From UBA2942 sp045127535 (lineage in GTDB: Bacteria; Bacillota; Clostridia; Lachnospirales; Lachnospiraceae): DNA of 23,355 nt. This document shows positions 7,101 to 14,413 of this stretch, one piece after another. Each line of letters starts with the position of its first letter. Position 1 is the stretch's first letter. Made by a program: the position numbers and the translations under genes. The notes beneath the pieces are model-generated. The model made no database searches. It saw nothing but the letters and a program-made list of their open reading frames with translations, and was not told the origin of the DNA. The stretch spans positions 1-23,355 of the forward strand of contig JBGVQN010000051.1 in the NCBI GenBank assembly GCA_045127535.1. The letters run 5' to 3'.

Positions 7101-8469
7101 CACCATGATAAACACTTTTTAGTGTCTGGGCAATTTCTACTACCGTCTTTTGTTTCATGAACTCCAAGGTAATCATTTTACGTGAGTCAGTCTCATTGCT
7201 GCCAAACACTAAAAATTGATCGATCTCTGCCTGGGCAAACAAAAAGGCAGCCGGTCTGGTATATGTCATACCAGCCTTAGCTGCCTCTATATTGCCTATC
7301 TGTTCTTCTACCGACGGCAAAAATTCTAACTGTTGATAATTTCTGTCTTGACGATCTCTTCTGCTTGGGCTCGGATGTTGTTCATCGCCCCCACCCAAGC
7401 CATCTGATCCTGCTCCTTCAGTTCCTCTGTGATACCCTGGCTGGCTGCTAATTCCCTGATCAGCTTCGCCTCCCTGGCTTCTGCCTGATCCTGGATCAGC
7501 AATAAATGTTCCATCAATTCGCACCCCAGCACCATACTGGAGTATGTTCCCGGCTTTCTCTCCTTCAGATACGCTTTTCGCATCTCCCCATATTTTCTCA
7601 GTTTGCCCTCCGGATGTGTATCCATTTCCAGATTCGGAATTAGGTACTCTCCCTCCTGTCTGTATGTCAAATCGCTCATCTGCGCTCCTTTCTCCTTCTC
7701 CGGACGTTTCTTCTTTTATTACCTTAGTAGCATTGTACAGCATTTTAGAGGAATTTGCAAGTTCTTCTTTGCGATTTTTTTGAAGATTATACAGAGCCTG
7801 CCGAACCGTAATCAGCAAATCTTCAGCCACTGCACTTACCGCTGTTCCCACCTCTGTGAGAGATTGCCTGTCCCTGAACTCACAAATACGAATAAAATCA
7901 TCTTGCTGATAATACTGCTTTGCATCATATCCACATCTGGTTAAAACAGCATAACCGGAACTGGCCGAAATCAGTGTGAGTAACCCCTCATCCAGTCCCA
8001 TCCCCACAACATATCCATATGCTGCAGATTCCACAAATTGCAGCATACACTCTGCAGGAGTGTGTTCCGGATTTGTTGCACCATAGATGTCTGCCAGCGG
8101 TTTCAATATCGTAGATATGTCCGCATCACCATTTGTTTTCCATAATACCGGATACCGTCCAATTTTGGGGTCTTTATGGACATCAGCAACATCAAAGACA
8201 TAGCGCAGCTTCATGTGTTCTTCATCTATCAGAGCAATTCCTGACGCTCCACGGTTTACCCAGCAGTGCATTTTTTTATTCCACTGCGGAATTGTTGCAC
8301 AGGCTGTGGCATCCGGACGCTGAGCATACATCAACAGCTGATCCGCAAATGAATAGCGGTAAAGCCTAGCAGCCATTTCAAGAAAATCTGTCCAGGCTTC
8401 TGCTGAAGCTGTGATTCTGTATGCTGTCATATCTGCAAGTTCTGACACTTTCATGTATTTATTTTCCAT
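1171..8469 (-). CDS. Giant ArdC-like / DNA methylase / SNF2 helicase protein of conjugative elements
   Basis: 2432 residues; ATG at 8469 follows AAGGAGA. Domains in order: an ArdC/LtrC-like N-terminus (about 1-110, with YSFADQLLMYAQRP and WVNRGASGIALID); a Gly/Ser/Arg/Glu-rich linker (about 250-385) whose DNA also encodes tnpV in another frame; two similar roughly 110-residue modules (about 400-510 and 640-750) with GGFGIK/GGHSHA and ISWEDAAMRI/LSWVQVAQRI; an adenine methylase-like domain with the SAM motif EPAMGIGHF (about 968) and catalytic-type NVPFG (about 1036); and a superfamily 2 helicase with Walker A GAGKT (about 1643), DESH (about 1802), ATGTPISNS (about 1855) and QQEGRILRQGN (about 2136). 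The C-terminus is coiled-coil-like. Such proteins are common in Firmicute ICEs and are thought to protect or process transferred DNA; the exact role is not established. Confidence 0.9.
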   Translation of the reverse strand: MENKYMKVSELADMTAYRITASAEAWTDFLEMAARLYRYSFADQLLMYAQRPDATACATIPQWNKKMHCWVNRGASGIALIDEEHMKLRYVFDVADVHKDPKIGRYPVLWKTNGDADISTILKPLADIYGATNPEHTPAECMLQFVESAAYGYVVGMGLDEGLLTLISASSGYAVLTRCGYDAKQYYQQDDFIRICEFRDRQSLTEVGTAVSAVAEDLLITVRQALYNLQKNRKEELANSSKMLYNATKVIKEETSGEGERSADERFDIQTGGRVPNSESGNGYTSGGQTEKIWGDAKSVSEGEKAGNILQYGAGVRIDGTFIADPGSGRSQGGEADQGISSQPGYHRGTEGAGSDGLGGGDEQHPSPSRRDRQDRNYQQLEFLPSVEEQIGNIEAAKAGMTYTRPAAFLFAQAEIDQFLVFGSNETDSRKMITLEFMKQKTVVEIAQTLKSVYHGGFGIKTNHGNTSAWYGDDGIILAKGISARYHTNAQIISWEDAAMRIGELLESGHFATEVELTETPGYEREQLAQSLWYLRKDLSEAAHDEGYLAILDRDEFQGFQNETETIAEKLREPQFRAILAQQYTEFLDAYSEDHSLLRFHYHKLDNIEKRIKELELPLREYRTDMIQLPPIQQFITDDEINADLASGSSFAGGKVRIYEYWQENHSPKEKAEFLKNEFGTGGHSHACSGATHSNQYHDAKGIRYSKDDCNNVQLSWVQVAQRIDSLIQKGHYLTPEEEADRQAIESAKADPLEDYTSEYQLLDRLRMDCEYFLGAGQRSEKHLWAGNCHAQIAKMRELYEMLPDKPEWLTVAMIDSYEERMAHPQARVNADPEQQEPELEQSTQPVPAVNFHITDDHIGEGGPKQKFANNIKAIETLFKLENESRNATPEEQEVLSRYVGFGGLADAFDASKPGWSEEYAKLQSLLNGTEYAMARSSVLSAHYTSPAIIRGIYATLERLGFVGGTILEPAMGIGHFFGGLTDSLRECSLYGVELDSISGRIAKKLYPNASIQICGFEQTDYQDNSFDVVVGNVPFGQYKVSDRAYDRHNFLIHDYFITKSLDKVRTGGIVAVVTSKGSLDKKNSSARRYMAQRADLLGAVRLPNTAFKANAGTEVTADILFFQKRDRMIDVDPDWVHTAENADGIPMNQYFVQHPEMICGRMEMVSGPYGMEPTCLANTEAPFEQQLMTALQHIQGKYISLAVDTVESDKVQNHAEVLPALPDIRNYSYAVIDGKPYYRENAVMKLVQDPETTKQRIVGLVGIRNCLNQLIAYQLEDWPESAISQKQKELTALYDAFVSNYGYINTQSNKRAFSEDSSYFLLCSLEKLDDKGNVIGKADMFTRRTIKKKVTVSHVDTSTEALALSLGERACVNLEYMSNLTCKSEVDIIADLSGVIFLNPMTQKWENNDEYLSGNIRKKLAAARVAAAEQPEYDINVSALERVMPKDLDASEIQVRLGATWIEKQYIDRFMFEVLRTPYYLCGRSIKVEYSEMTGQWNVSGKGLDAGNAVANVTYGTKRANAYRLLEDSLNLRDTRIFDVEVDDITGKEKRILNQRETMLAAQKQEALKNAFQEWIFRDPERRRHLCSVYNERFNAIRPREYDGSHLQFPGMTPDIILKPHQKNAVAHVLYGGNTLLAHCVGAGKTFEMIAAAMESKRLGLCQKSLFVVPNHLTEQWANDFLRLYPGAKIMAATKKDFEPANRKKFCSRIATGDYDAVIIGHTQFEKIPLSVERQREIIKKQLDEVEMAIADAKMARGENYTVKQMELLRKTLSKRLEKMNSKPKDDVVTFEQLGVDRLFVDESHYYKNLFLYTKMRNVAGIAQTEAQKSYDMFTKCRYLDELTGSKGITFATGTPISNSMTELYTNMRYLQYDTLESMGLGNFDSWASTFGETQTAIELAPEGTGYRAKTRFARFFNLPELISLFKESADIQTPDMLKLPVPEAEYINAVLQPSQLQKELIGTMAERAEKVRDGLVEPCVDNMLKITNDGRKLALDQRLIDPEYPDDQGSKVTACVDNAYQIWKDTTAQKSAQLVFCDLSTPKGDGAFNVYDDLKDKLTARGVPKEEIAFIHDAKTETKKAELFAKVRSGQVRFLIGSTQKMGAGTNVQDKLIALHHLDVPWRPSDIEQQEGRILRQGNDNPSVKIFRYVTEGTFDSYSWQLIENKQRFISQIMTSKSPVRSCDDIDETALSYAEVKALATGNPYIKEKMELDIQVAKLRLLKATHVSQRYALEDDIAKTYPARIASLKQCIAGYQSDIAKYQRYKADLPESGFQMSIGLVTPIVYTEKKEAGEVLLDMIRSLPLSDDQVTIGSIAGMDVCLSTDGLFNKTTIYVKGSLSHQVEAGLDPVGNITRILNMLENMSANLQTEEQQLANVQTQLQNAKEELDRPFEKEQELQTKQARLTELNELINLDSAEKQEMSAKTVKKR
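7326..7679 (-). CDS. tnpV: TnpV-family transposon protein, nested inside the helicase gene
   Basis: 117 residues, same strand as the helicase gene but read one base later. Recognisable TnpV features: YLIPNLEM near the start, KYGEMRKAYLKERKPGTY in the middle, and ITEELKEQDQMAWVGAMNNI with IRAQAEEIV at the end. The start is supported by AAAGGAG five bases before the ATG and by a promoter at 7732-7760. TnpV is known from Tn4451-type elements; its function is unclear. The helicase frame stays open across the whole gene, where it encodes a low-complexity linker, so this is true dual coding or a protein insertion that the helicase tolerates. Neither frame contains a stop. Confidence 0.75.
   Translation of the reverse strand: MSDLTYRQEGEYLIPNLEMDTHPEGKLRKYGEMRKAYLKERKPGTYSSMVLGCELMEHLLLIQDQAEAREAKLIRELAASQGITEELKEQDQMAWVGAMNNIRAQAEEIVKTEIINS
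7721..7753. repeat. 33-bp dispersed repeat, copy 2 (partner 254-286)
   Basis: Differs from 254-286 at one of 33 positions, and includes the same pair of AGCATT direct repeats 10 bp apart. Here it is also protein-coding: the helicase reads it as SSKMLYNATKV. It forms the -10 and start region of the internal tnpV promoter. Confidence 0.85.
7732..7760 (-). promoter_or_regulatory. Internal promoter for tnpV inside the helicase gene
   Basis: Minus strand TTGCAA (7760-7755), 17-base spacer, TACAAT (7737-7732). Start expected near 7725, about 45 bases before the tnpV ATG. The spacer end, -10 box and start region match the lipoprotein promoter almost exactly, so both may answer to one regulator. Confidence 0.6.
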
Positions 8470-8489
8470 TTAAGTCTCCTTGTTACTTT

Positions 8490-10526
8490 TCAGTACGGCC
8501 TGCCGCATAAGACAAGCCTGTCTGTTGTAAATTGCCGAACAGATACGCCAGGCGTTTCTGTGCAGTCGATGACCAAACCATTGCCCAAGTACATCTCCAC
8601 ATGGCTAATATTCTTGTAACGTCCGTTTGTCAGATAACTATAAAAAAGTAGATCTCCTGGCTGCAGATCCTCAACATCAATGATCTGGCCATATTTCTGA
8701 CAATACTGAGCCTCCGCAGCAGCAGTGTTTGCACCACCATGCACCATTGGTATACCAGCAGCTTTATAGCAGTAATAAACGAAGCTGCTACAATCATAAT
8801 AACTGCCGCTGTCTCTTTGAGACTGGGAATAGGGTGTCCCTTGTACGGATAGAGCAAAAGTAATCACCGTTCCTGGAATACCATCCTGGGAAGCAATCTC
8901 CTGCAGGTATTCCTGGGTATCTTCTGGCAGTTCCTGTACACTGCTACCGCTACCAGCCGTTAACCCATTGTAAACAGCACGTATTTCTGCCGCTTCCTGG
9001 CTGCTGCATCCGGAAGCCGTAATGTAATCTTCACAGCTCATCAGCGTAACAATCGCCTGTTCTGATTCAGTATCTACAGCAATTGTACACATTTCCAGCA
9101 GAAGGTCCTCAAATGCAGCAATAGCAGATTCCTCTCCCAGCAGCACATCTGCCAAGGTATATTCTGCTGAACCTAAGCCAACCATACAAGCATAGACTGC
9201 CGAATAATTGTCAGGAGAGCTAGTACCCTCATAGCCATCATATATGACCTGATAACCATCCTCACGATATTCAGACAATTGCGCATTAATTGTCTGAATA
9301 TAAGAATTATAGGCATTTTCATAGACACTGGTACTGAATCCAAAGTCATCCTCCTCCTGATCCATAAATTCGATCAGCGGAGCCATTTCTTCCAGTTCTT
9401 CACCTGTGAATAATACAAACCGTATAGGTGAAGTACTGACAGATCCAACAAAGCCAGTGAATAGAAACAAAAATCCTCCACACAGAATTGCTAAAGCAGC
9501 AATTGGCATCACTATTGACAGAAGCATTTTGCGCACACCGGTTCTGATCAGTTCTTCCACCATTCCATCCGCTTTAGGCATTCGGAATATCTGTCTTAAA
9601 GGATTCCTTTTATCCTTAAACACATTCAAGACCTTTTTTGCCATGGCTGAAATCACAAAACCAACACCTGCTGTGCCACCTGTGGCAGCTGTTGCTGCCG
9701 CCTTTGCTGCAGTAACAGGCACTGCAGCCACTGTATGAGCGGCCACAGATCCTGCCTTTCCGGCTGCTGCAACTGTCGTTGCTGCTGTCTTGGCAGTCGC
9801 ATGTACTGACATAGCTGCAATGTTTCCTGCTGCCTTTTTTCCTTTTTTCTTGGCCGCAGAAGTCTTGGATAAAGCTTTTACAGACGCATTTTTCCTCCCA
9901 GATCCAGTCCTCTTTTTCAATGCTTTCTTCTTCACTGTCGATTCCGGCCGTACAGGTGATGTAGCCTGTCCTGCCTGCATCTGCACACTGGGTGTTCCGC
10001 TCTGTATGTTTGATCTATTCTGTGCCTTGGTGTCCTTCTTTTTCGTGCCATGTTCTTTTAGAGCCCGGTATGCAGCCACAGAATCACTGCCTGTCCGATA
10101 TACTTTGTGTAGAGACCCTTCTGTTTTATGAAGGACTTTCTGACCGGTTTGGAGGGATTGTTTTGTATCCATCAGCGTATCTTGCCCGAATCCCGATCCT
10201 GACTGATCTGACATGTCCTGACTGGCAGATTCCGGCAGTTTTCTGATCAGATCCTTTGCCTTGGAAGCCTCTTTTCTGGCATATTTTTTGGCAGAACTCT
10301 TTGCTGCAGATACAGATCTTCCAGCAGTTTTTCCCACCAACCGACCTGCCATCTGCTTTTTCAGTGATGCCTGGGCGGACCCATGTCCTTTTTTGCCTGC
10401 TCTGACAGACTGGACACGCTGATTTCCTGCTTGTATATTTCTGGTAACTGCTGCTGGTTGGCCAGCAGTCTGGCCAGGACGCTTCCTGGTTTTGTGTCTG
10501 CCTTTGCTCCTGTCTTTTGATCCCAT
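8490..10526 (-). CDS. Membrane-anchored NlpC/P60 peptidoglycan hydrolase of the T4SS
   Basis: 678 residues; ATG at 10526 after GAGGGGTGA. The first 230 or so residues are very rich in Lys, Arg, Ser, Gly and Gln, followed by an Ala-rich stretch (about 235-305). One clear membrane segment lies at about 333-358 (LLSIVMPIAALAILCGGFLF). An outer region of unknown fold follows, then a C-terminal NlpC/P60 domain (about 545-678) with the catalytic Cys in YDCSSF (about 578) and His in ISHVEMYLG (about 642). Known family role: cleaves peptide cross-links in the wall. Its place between virB4 and the helicase fits a VirB1-like enzyme that opens the wall for the conjugation channel. The basic N-terminus should be cytoplasmic and might bind DNA; that is inference. 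Confidence 0.85.
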   Translation of the reverse strand: MGSKDRSKGRHKTRKRPGQTAGQPAAVTRNIQAGNQRVQSVRAGKKGHGSAQASLKKQMAGRLVGKTAGRSVSAAKSSAKKYARKEASKAKDLIRKLPESASQDMSDQSGSGFGQDTLMDTKQSLQTGQKVLHKTEGSLHKVYRTGSDSVAAYRALKEHGTKKKDTKAQNRSNIQSGTPSVQMQAGQATSPVRPESTVKKKALKKRTGSGRKNASVKALSKTSAAKKKGKKAAGNIAAMSVHATAKTAATTVAAAGKAGSVAAHTVAAVPVTAAKAAATAATGGTAGVGFVISAMAKKVLNVFKDKRNPLRQIFRMPKADGMVEELIRTGVRKMLLSIVMPIAALAILCGGFLFLFTGFVGSVSTSPIRFVLFTGEELEEMAPLIEFMDQEEDDFGFSTSVYENAYNSYIQTINAQLSEYREDGYQVIYDGYEGTSSPDNYSAVYACMVGLGSAEYTLADVLLGEESAIAAFEDLLLEMCTIAVDTESEQAIVTLMSCEDYITASGCSSQEAAEIRAVYNGLTAGSGSSVQELPEDTQEYLQEIASQDGIPGTVITFALSVQGTPYSQSQRDSGSYYDCSSFVYYCYKAAGIPMVHGGANTAAAEAQYCQKYGQIIDVEDLQPGDLLFYSYLTNGRYKNISHVEMYLGNGLVIDCTETPGVSVRQFTTDRLVLCGRPY

Positions 10527-10546
10527 TTGCTCACCCCTCTACTACT

Positions 10547-13012
10547 CTACTGCGGAAGCTGCTCTCTTAACCGCTTCTTATCGTTAGAATCGGTATTCCA
10601 CAGCCCAAAAAGCTTGCTGTCTTCACTAAACCTGTTGTCAAATGGGATAAGCGATGTCCCATACAGAATAATTCCGGTACCCACCGGAGCTGTCAGTAAC
10701 GGAGCCAGCAGATCTGCATCAATACCTCTGGCATCTGCCAGGCTATCTATATCAGTCTGATTCATAGCCATCAAGATAAGTAAGTCACTGTTGGCAATCA
10801 TTGTTTTCATGGCATCAGTAGCCGCTGCATCCACAATGTTTTGTGTTGTGGCCATGAGGTACCCGGACATCTTGCGGACCATTTTGTACCATTCCACAAA
10901 ATAATCCGCTGCGACATCATACTTTGCCACGTAATGGAATTCTTCAATATCCACATATGTTGTGTATTTATCAGCATTATTTTTGCGCAAAGCAATACTG
11001 ATAAATTCCATGATCACGAGCAATGCTGTAGGCATCAGGTTTTTAGGCAGATCCGGAAATCCGAAACCAATCACATCTGCATTAATCTCAACTGTAGACT
11101 GACAATTAAAAATCGCCATAGGCCCTTGTACCATTGTCTCAAGTACCAGGGCAATTTCTCTTGCTTCCTCCTCTTCCTGCTCCAAAAGCAGTTCATAGAA
11201 ATCAGAGAGCTGGGGTTGTCTTCCCTCTGGTCCAAGGATGACTGCCTGCTGTGTTTCATCATTCTTATGCTTGCCTGGATTTCTTTTCTTCTTCTCCAGG
11301 GAGAACCATTTTTCGTACATCTGCTGACAACAGCGGCTGATGATATTTGCATATGCACCAACTACATCAAAATCAGCCAGCAGCTGTACCAACGCCGCCA
11401 GAAAATTGATTTTATGGGCCAGAAAATCAATCTTGGCATTATCATCCACCAGATCGCCCTCCGTAATTTCCAGAGGATTCATCCGGTATGGACTGGTCAC
11501 TCCGAACCGGATGTATGTACCACCATTATCCTGGATCATACGTTCCTTTTCGCCCTGGGGATCAATAAAAATAAAACGTCCCCACCCTTTGCATCGCATG
11601 ATCTGCTGCTGGTTGGCATATTTGCCGGTAAAAGATTTGCCGGATCCTGTACCCCCAAAAGTAAAACCGTGTCCATTTTTGAGCAGAGATCTATTGATCC
11701 AGATGGGCTGCTTAGAGTCTGAGTTGATACCGTAATTTATTCCATGAGGATGCTGCACATCCATGGATGCAAACGGCATCAGGGCAGCAACTCTCTGGGA
11801 CAGGAGTGTCTGCATGGTGTCGATCTGACGCAGCCCAATGGGCAGAGCTGTCACAAATGCTTCCATTTGGCGCAGCCATACTGTGTCAAGGACGAATTCA
11901 TATCCCATGTTCTTGATACTCTCTGTCCGCTCATCCAGATCTGCAAGGGTATCTGCCTGCAGACAGATCGTCACACCACAGAAATACATGTTCTCTCCAT
12001 TGTTTGCAATGTTTTCCATAACACTGCGGATCTCATTGCTTTCCGCAGTTTTGTAGAAATTGTCTGCAGCTACGATTCCCTTCTGGGCGGCATGTTCCTT
12101 TTCTTTTGTGATTGACAACTCCACCGAATTATAAAGCTGGGACAGTCTTGCATTGACTGCTCCAAACTCTATCTGACTGGCATCGATTGTGATCAGGAGT
12201 GGATAAGGCTGAGATGACAATTCAGAAATAAATCTGTCATCAATACCACTCTCCGGCCATTTGCGGACAGAGAGACACCTCTGAAAGCAATCCGGAAACT
12301 GCAGCTCATTCTCCTTTTGAATGATGGCTGCAGGACACACCAGATCCCGCCAATCCCGCATCCGATTTTTGGATTCAAAGCTAAAATGGAAGCCTTCTTC
12401 GTGACCCGGATTGAGCATGGCATAAAGCATTTCCACTCGCTCATTTGCTTTGACACGTTCTACTTGGCTTCCAATACCTCGTAGATCTCTGACCAGCTTT
12501 GCTTCAATCTCATTAAAATGAGATTCAGCTGCATCCAACGACTTTCTTGTAGTCATGACCAGGATATATTTATCCTGAAGCAGCCCATTCCTTCCCTCAA
12601 TCATCTTTTTCATTATCTCATGGTCAATGTCAGCTGCCAATTGATTGATCTGGTCATTTTCATAATCGTTTCCGGAATACAAATAATTTTCTTCCAGATA
12701 TTTTTTTGAGCGACGATGGTTCCAGATCATGATCTTAAAATCGTCTCCTATAGGGATACTGTCATAGATCTTAGCCAGAGACAGCAGCAGAGCGCTATTT
12801 TCCTCGTCTGATCTGCCACGGTAATTAATATCACTAAAATGCCAAATGGCACTGTAGCGATCGTTAGGAAGCAGGAATATGCCGCTTCTGGTCACCTTTT
12901 TAACCTGCAGCATTTTCTGGATGCTTCCAGGAAACGGAACCGGACGGTCACAGTGCTTATGTACAGAGAAATCTGCGACTCCTACTCCTTTAAATAAATC
13001 CATATATGCCAT
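10547..13012 (-). CDS. virB4: VirB4-like ATPase of the conjugative T4SS
   Basis: 821 residues. The start is taken at the ATG at 13012, which follows AGGAGA and lies four bases after the upstream stop; an in-frame ATG at 13096 would overlap the previous gene and lacks a ribosome site. The N-terminal half is the CagE/TrbE/VirB4-type region. The C-terminal half is the P-loop ATPase: Walker A GGTGSGKS (about 452), followed by FIFIDPQGE, and a Walker B-like YVDIEEFHYV (about 687), then MSGYLMATTQNIVDAA, typical of VirB4/TraE proteins. It energises T4SS assembly and substrate transport at the inner face of the membrane. It sits in the order PrgI, VirB4, NlpC/P60 seen in many Firmicute ICEs. Confidence 0.93.
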   Translation of the reverse strand: MAYMDLFKGVGVADFSVHKHCDRPVPFPGSIQKMLQVKKVTRSGIFLLPNDRYSAIWHFSDINYRGRSDEENSALLLSLAKIYDSIPIGDDFKIMIWNHRRSKKYLEENYLYSGNDYENDQINQLAADIDHEIMKKMIEGRNGLLQDKYILVMTTRKSLDAAESHFNEIEAKLVRDLRGIGSQVERVKANERVEMLYAMLNPGHEEGFHFSFESKNRMRDWRDLVCPAAIIQKENELQFPDCFQRCLSVRKWPESGIDDRFISELSSQPYPLLITIDASQIEFGAVNARLSQLYNSVELSITKEKEHAAQKGIVAADNFYKTAESNEIRSVMENIANNGENMYFCGVTICLQADTLADLDERTESIKNMGYEFVLDTVWLRQMEAFVTALPIGLRQIDTMQTLLSQRVAALMPFASMDVQHPHGINYGINSDSKQPIWINRSLLKNGHGFTFGGTGSGKSFTGKYANQQQIMRCKGWGRFIFIDPQGEKERMIQDNGGTYIRFGVTSPYRMNPLEITEGDLVDDNAKIDFLAHKINFLAALVQLLADFDVVGAYANIISRCCQQMYEKWFSLEKKKRNPGKHKNDETQQAVILGPEGRQPQLSDFYELLLEQEEEEAREIALVLETMVQGPMAIFNCQSTVEINADVIGFGFPDLPKNLMPTALLVIMEFISIALRKNNADKYTTYVDIEEFHYVAKYDVAADYFVEWYKMVRKMSGYLMATTQNIVDAAATDAMKTMIANSDLLILMAMNQTDIDSLADARGIDADLLAPLLTAPVGTGIILYGTSLIPFDNRFSEDSKLFGLWNTDSNDKKRLREQLPQ

Positions 13013-13016
13013 TTTC

Positions 13017-13430
13017 TTATCTCCTGCTGTTTCTTTTTTTGAATACACTGGAAGCCCATTCCCTCCGGAATTTCTTCTTCCGCATTCTCTCATCATTTTT
13101 TTCTGCCATTCTCAGGAACACTGCCACACTTTGATATTCCTTCCATGATGCAGATTCATAGCACATCTTACGTGTCCGAAGTCCCCATTTTCTTTTTATT
13201 ATCTCCCATGCGGTCATATTGTCTCTCTTATAAAAGCCGCATAGTGCAACAGCACTAATAAAAGGGATACATATGTACATGCATAATTCCATGTTCAGAT
13301 TAAAAACTCCATGAATCAAGTAACCTGCTGCTATAATCAGTCCACAACAAATAATAGTAATGATTTCTCTCAGCTGTATGGCAGATGAAAATTTGTTACT
13401 AGAAATATCCTTATTCATCATTATCTTCAT
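13017..13430 (-). CDS. PrgI / VirB3-like membrane protein
   Basis: 137 residues; ATG at 13430 after AAAGGAGA. Two membrane segments lie close together (IITIICCGLIIAAGYLI, about 23-40, and LCMYICIPFISAVALCGF, about 49-67), followed by a basic cytoplasmic tail. The YKRDNMTAWEIIKRKW sequence right after the second helix is typical of PrgI proteins, the Gram-positive counterparts of VirB3/TrbD. Such proteins help VirB4 dock at the membrane, and the virB4 start follows after four bases, so the two are probably coupled. Confidence 0.85.
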   Translation of the reverse strand: MKIMMNKDISSNKFSSAIQLREIITIICCGLIIAAGYLIHGVFNLNMELCMYICIPFISAVALCGFYKRDNMTAWEIIKRKWGLRTRKMCYESASWKEYQSVAVFLRMAEKNDERMRKKKFRREWASSVFKKRNSRR

Positions 13431-13457
13431 ACTTTGTCTCCTTTTGTCTCATCCCAC

Positions 13458-14369
13458 TTATAACCCAAACATCTTATGAACCAGGCTGTCTGATACCTTA
13501 ACCATGCCGGCAATCATGCTACAGCCCATCATTTGGCACACGCCCGAAAGCATAATTTTGAAAAATCCCCACCACTCCTCCGTGTCAACGATCACATCGA
13601 CAAGGGAACGGAACAGTCCTGCATTGACCAGTCCGTTTCCCAGAGAGATAATGAGGATAATCACTGCCCCTTCCAGGCAATACGCACCAAAGGCACGAAG
13701 GTAAGAGTATCCGATCTCTCCTACCTTGCCGCCTCCTACGATGGTGGCGATAGCCATGCCGGCAAAAGGCATCATAACCAAGATGCGCAGCAGACGCTGC
13801 ACTACCATGATCATCATTCCTGCGCCAGTTGTCATAACCGACACCATAAAGACGATCATGAAAATCAAGGTAGGAATCCCAGGATTCCCATTTGTCATGA
13901 TGCTCATGATCTGGGAATCTTCTTCCAGCGAAGGAGTTCCAAGGCCGACAAGCTGACACAGGCCGGTACCCATAGATAAGATCTGAGTGAGAATATCGAC
14001 AGCATTAAGCGTTACTGCTGCACAGATATACATCACAATGATTACACGGATGATCGTCCCAAAATTGACTTCCATTCTGTTTTCATTGAATGTCTTAAAA
14101 AAACGGTACAGTAAACAAATGGTGAGGATTGACGTAGATACCATTTGTAGGACACTTGCCAAATTCTGCACCTGACTGTATCCAGCAGCTGCTGCATCTG
14201 CTGGTGATGCAGCAGCATAATTCAGAGACTGCAGAGACATGACATTCCATAGCCGTATCGTTAATTGATATATGCTAATGGACATGTCATGGAAAAAATT
14301 TGAGGCATCCTCAAACACACCCAGAATTGGGATGAAAAATTTGAGGATCTCCCAGATTAAACTGCCCAC
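13458..14369 (-). CDS. VirB6/TrbL-like polytopic channel protein
   Basis: 303 residues. It starts with GTG at 14369, eight bases after AGGAG; no in-frame ATG fits. The protein has several hydrophobic helices (around 75-95, 105-125, 165-190, 195-215, 225-250 and 270-290) and ends in KVSDSLVHKMFGL. The position between a VirB2-like pilin and PrgI, the length and the topology match the VirB6/TrbL components of Gram-positive T4SS, which form the membrane passage. The residue-level match to the family is weak by eye, so the call leans on topology and gene order. Confidence 0.8.
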   Translation of the reverse strand: MGSLIWEILKFFIPILGVFEDASNFFHDMSISIYQLTIRLWNVMSLQSLNYAAASPADAAAAGYSQVQNLASVLQMVSTSILTICLLYRFFKTFNENRMEVNFGTIIRVIIVMYICAAVTLNAVDILTQILSMGTGLCQLVGLGTPSLEEDSQIMSIMTNGNPGIPTLIFMIVFMVSVMTTGAGMMIMVVQRLLRILVMMPFAGMAIATIVGGGKVGEIGYSYLRAFGAYCLEGAVIILIISLGNGLVNAGLFRSLVDVIVDTEEWWGFFKIMLSGVCQMMGCSMIAGMVKVSDSLVHKMFGL

Positions 14370-14413
14370 ATTTTTATCTCCTCTCTGTATTTATACTGTT
14401 GTTTAAAACAACA

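Noticed and set aside
8490..8857. Second small minus-strand frame (75 codons) at the end of the NlpC/P60 gene
   Set aside because: It lies out of frame over the catalytic domain and has neither a ribosome site nor a family match.
10841..11722. Long plus-strand open frame (293 codons) opposite virB4
   Set aside because: It lies wholly antisense to the clear VirB4 coding sequence, has no recognisable domain, and is Cys/His/Phe-rich as expected of a shadow frame.
13585..13959. Minus-strand 124-codon frame inside the VirB6-like gene
   Set aside because: It is an alternative frame of a hydrophobic gene, giving a His/Arg/Asp-rich sequence without a ribosome site. Unlike tnpV it matches no family.
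13525..14340. Possible tRNA or other structured RNA in the T4SS region
   Set aside because: No cloverleaf, CCA end or T-loop sequence was found; the DNA is fully explained by the VirB6-like gene.
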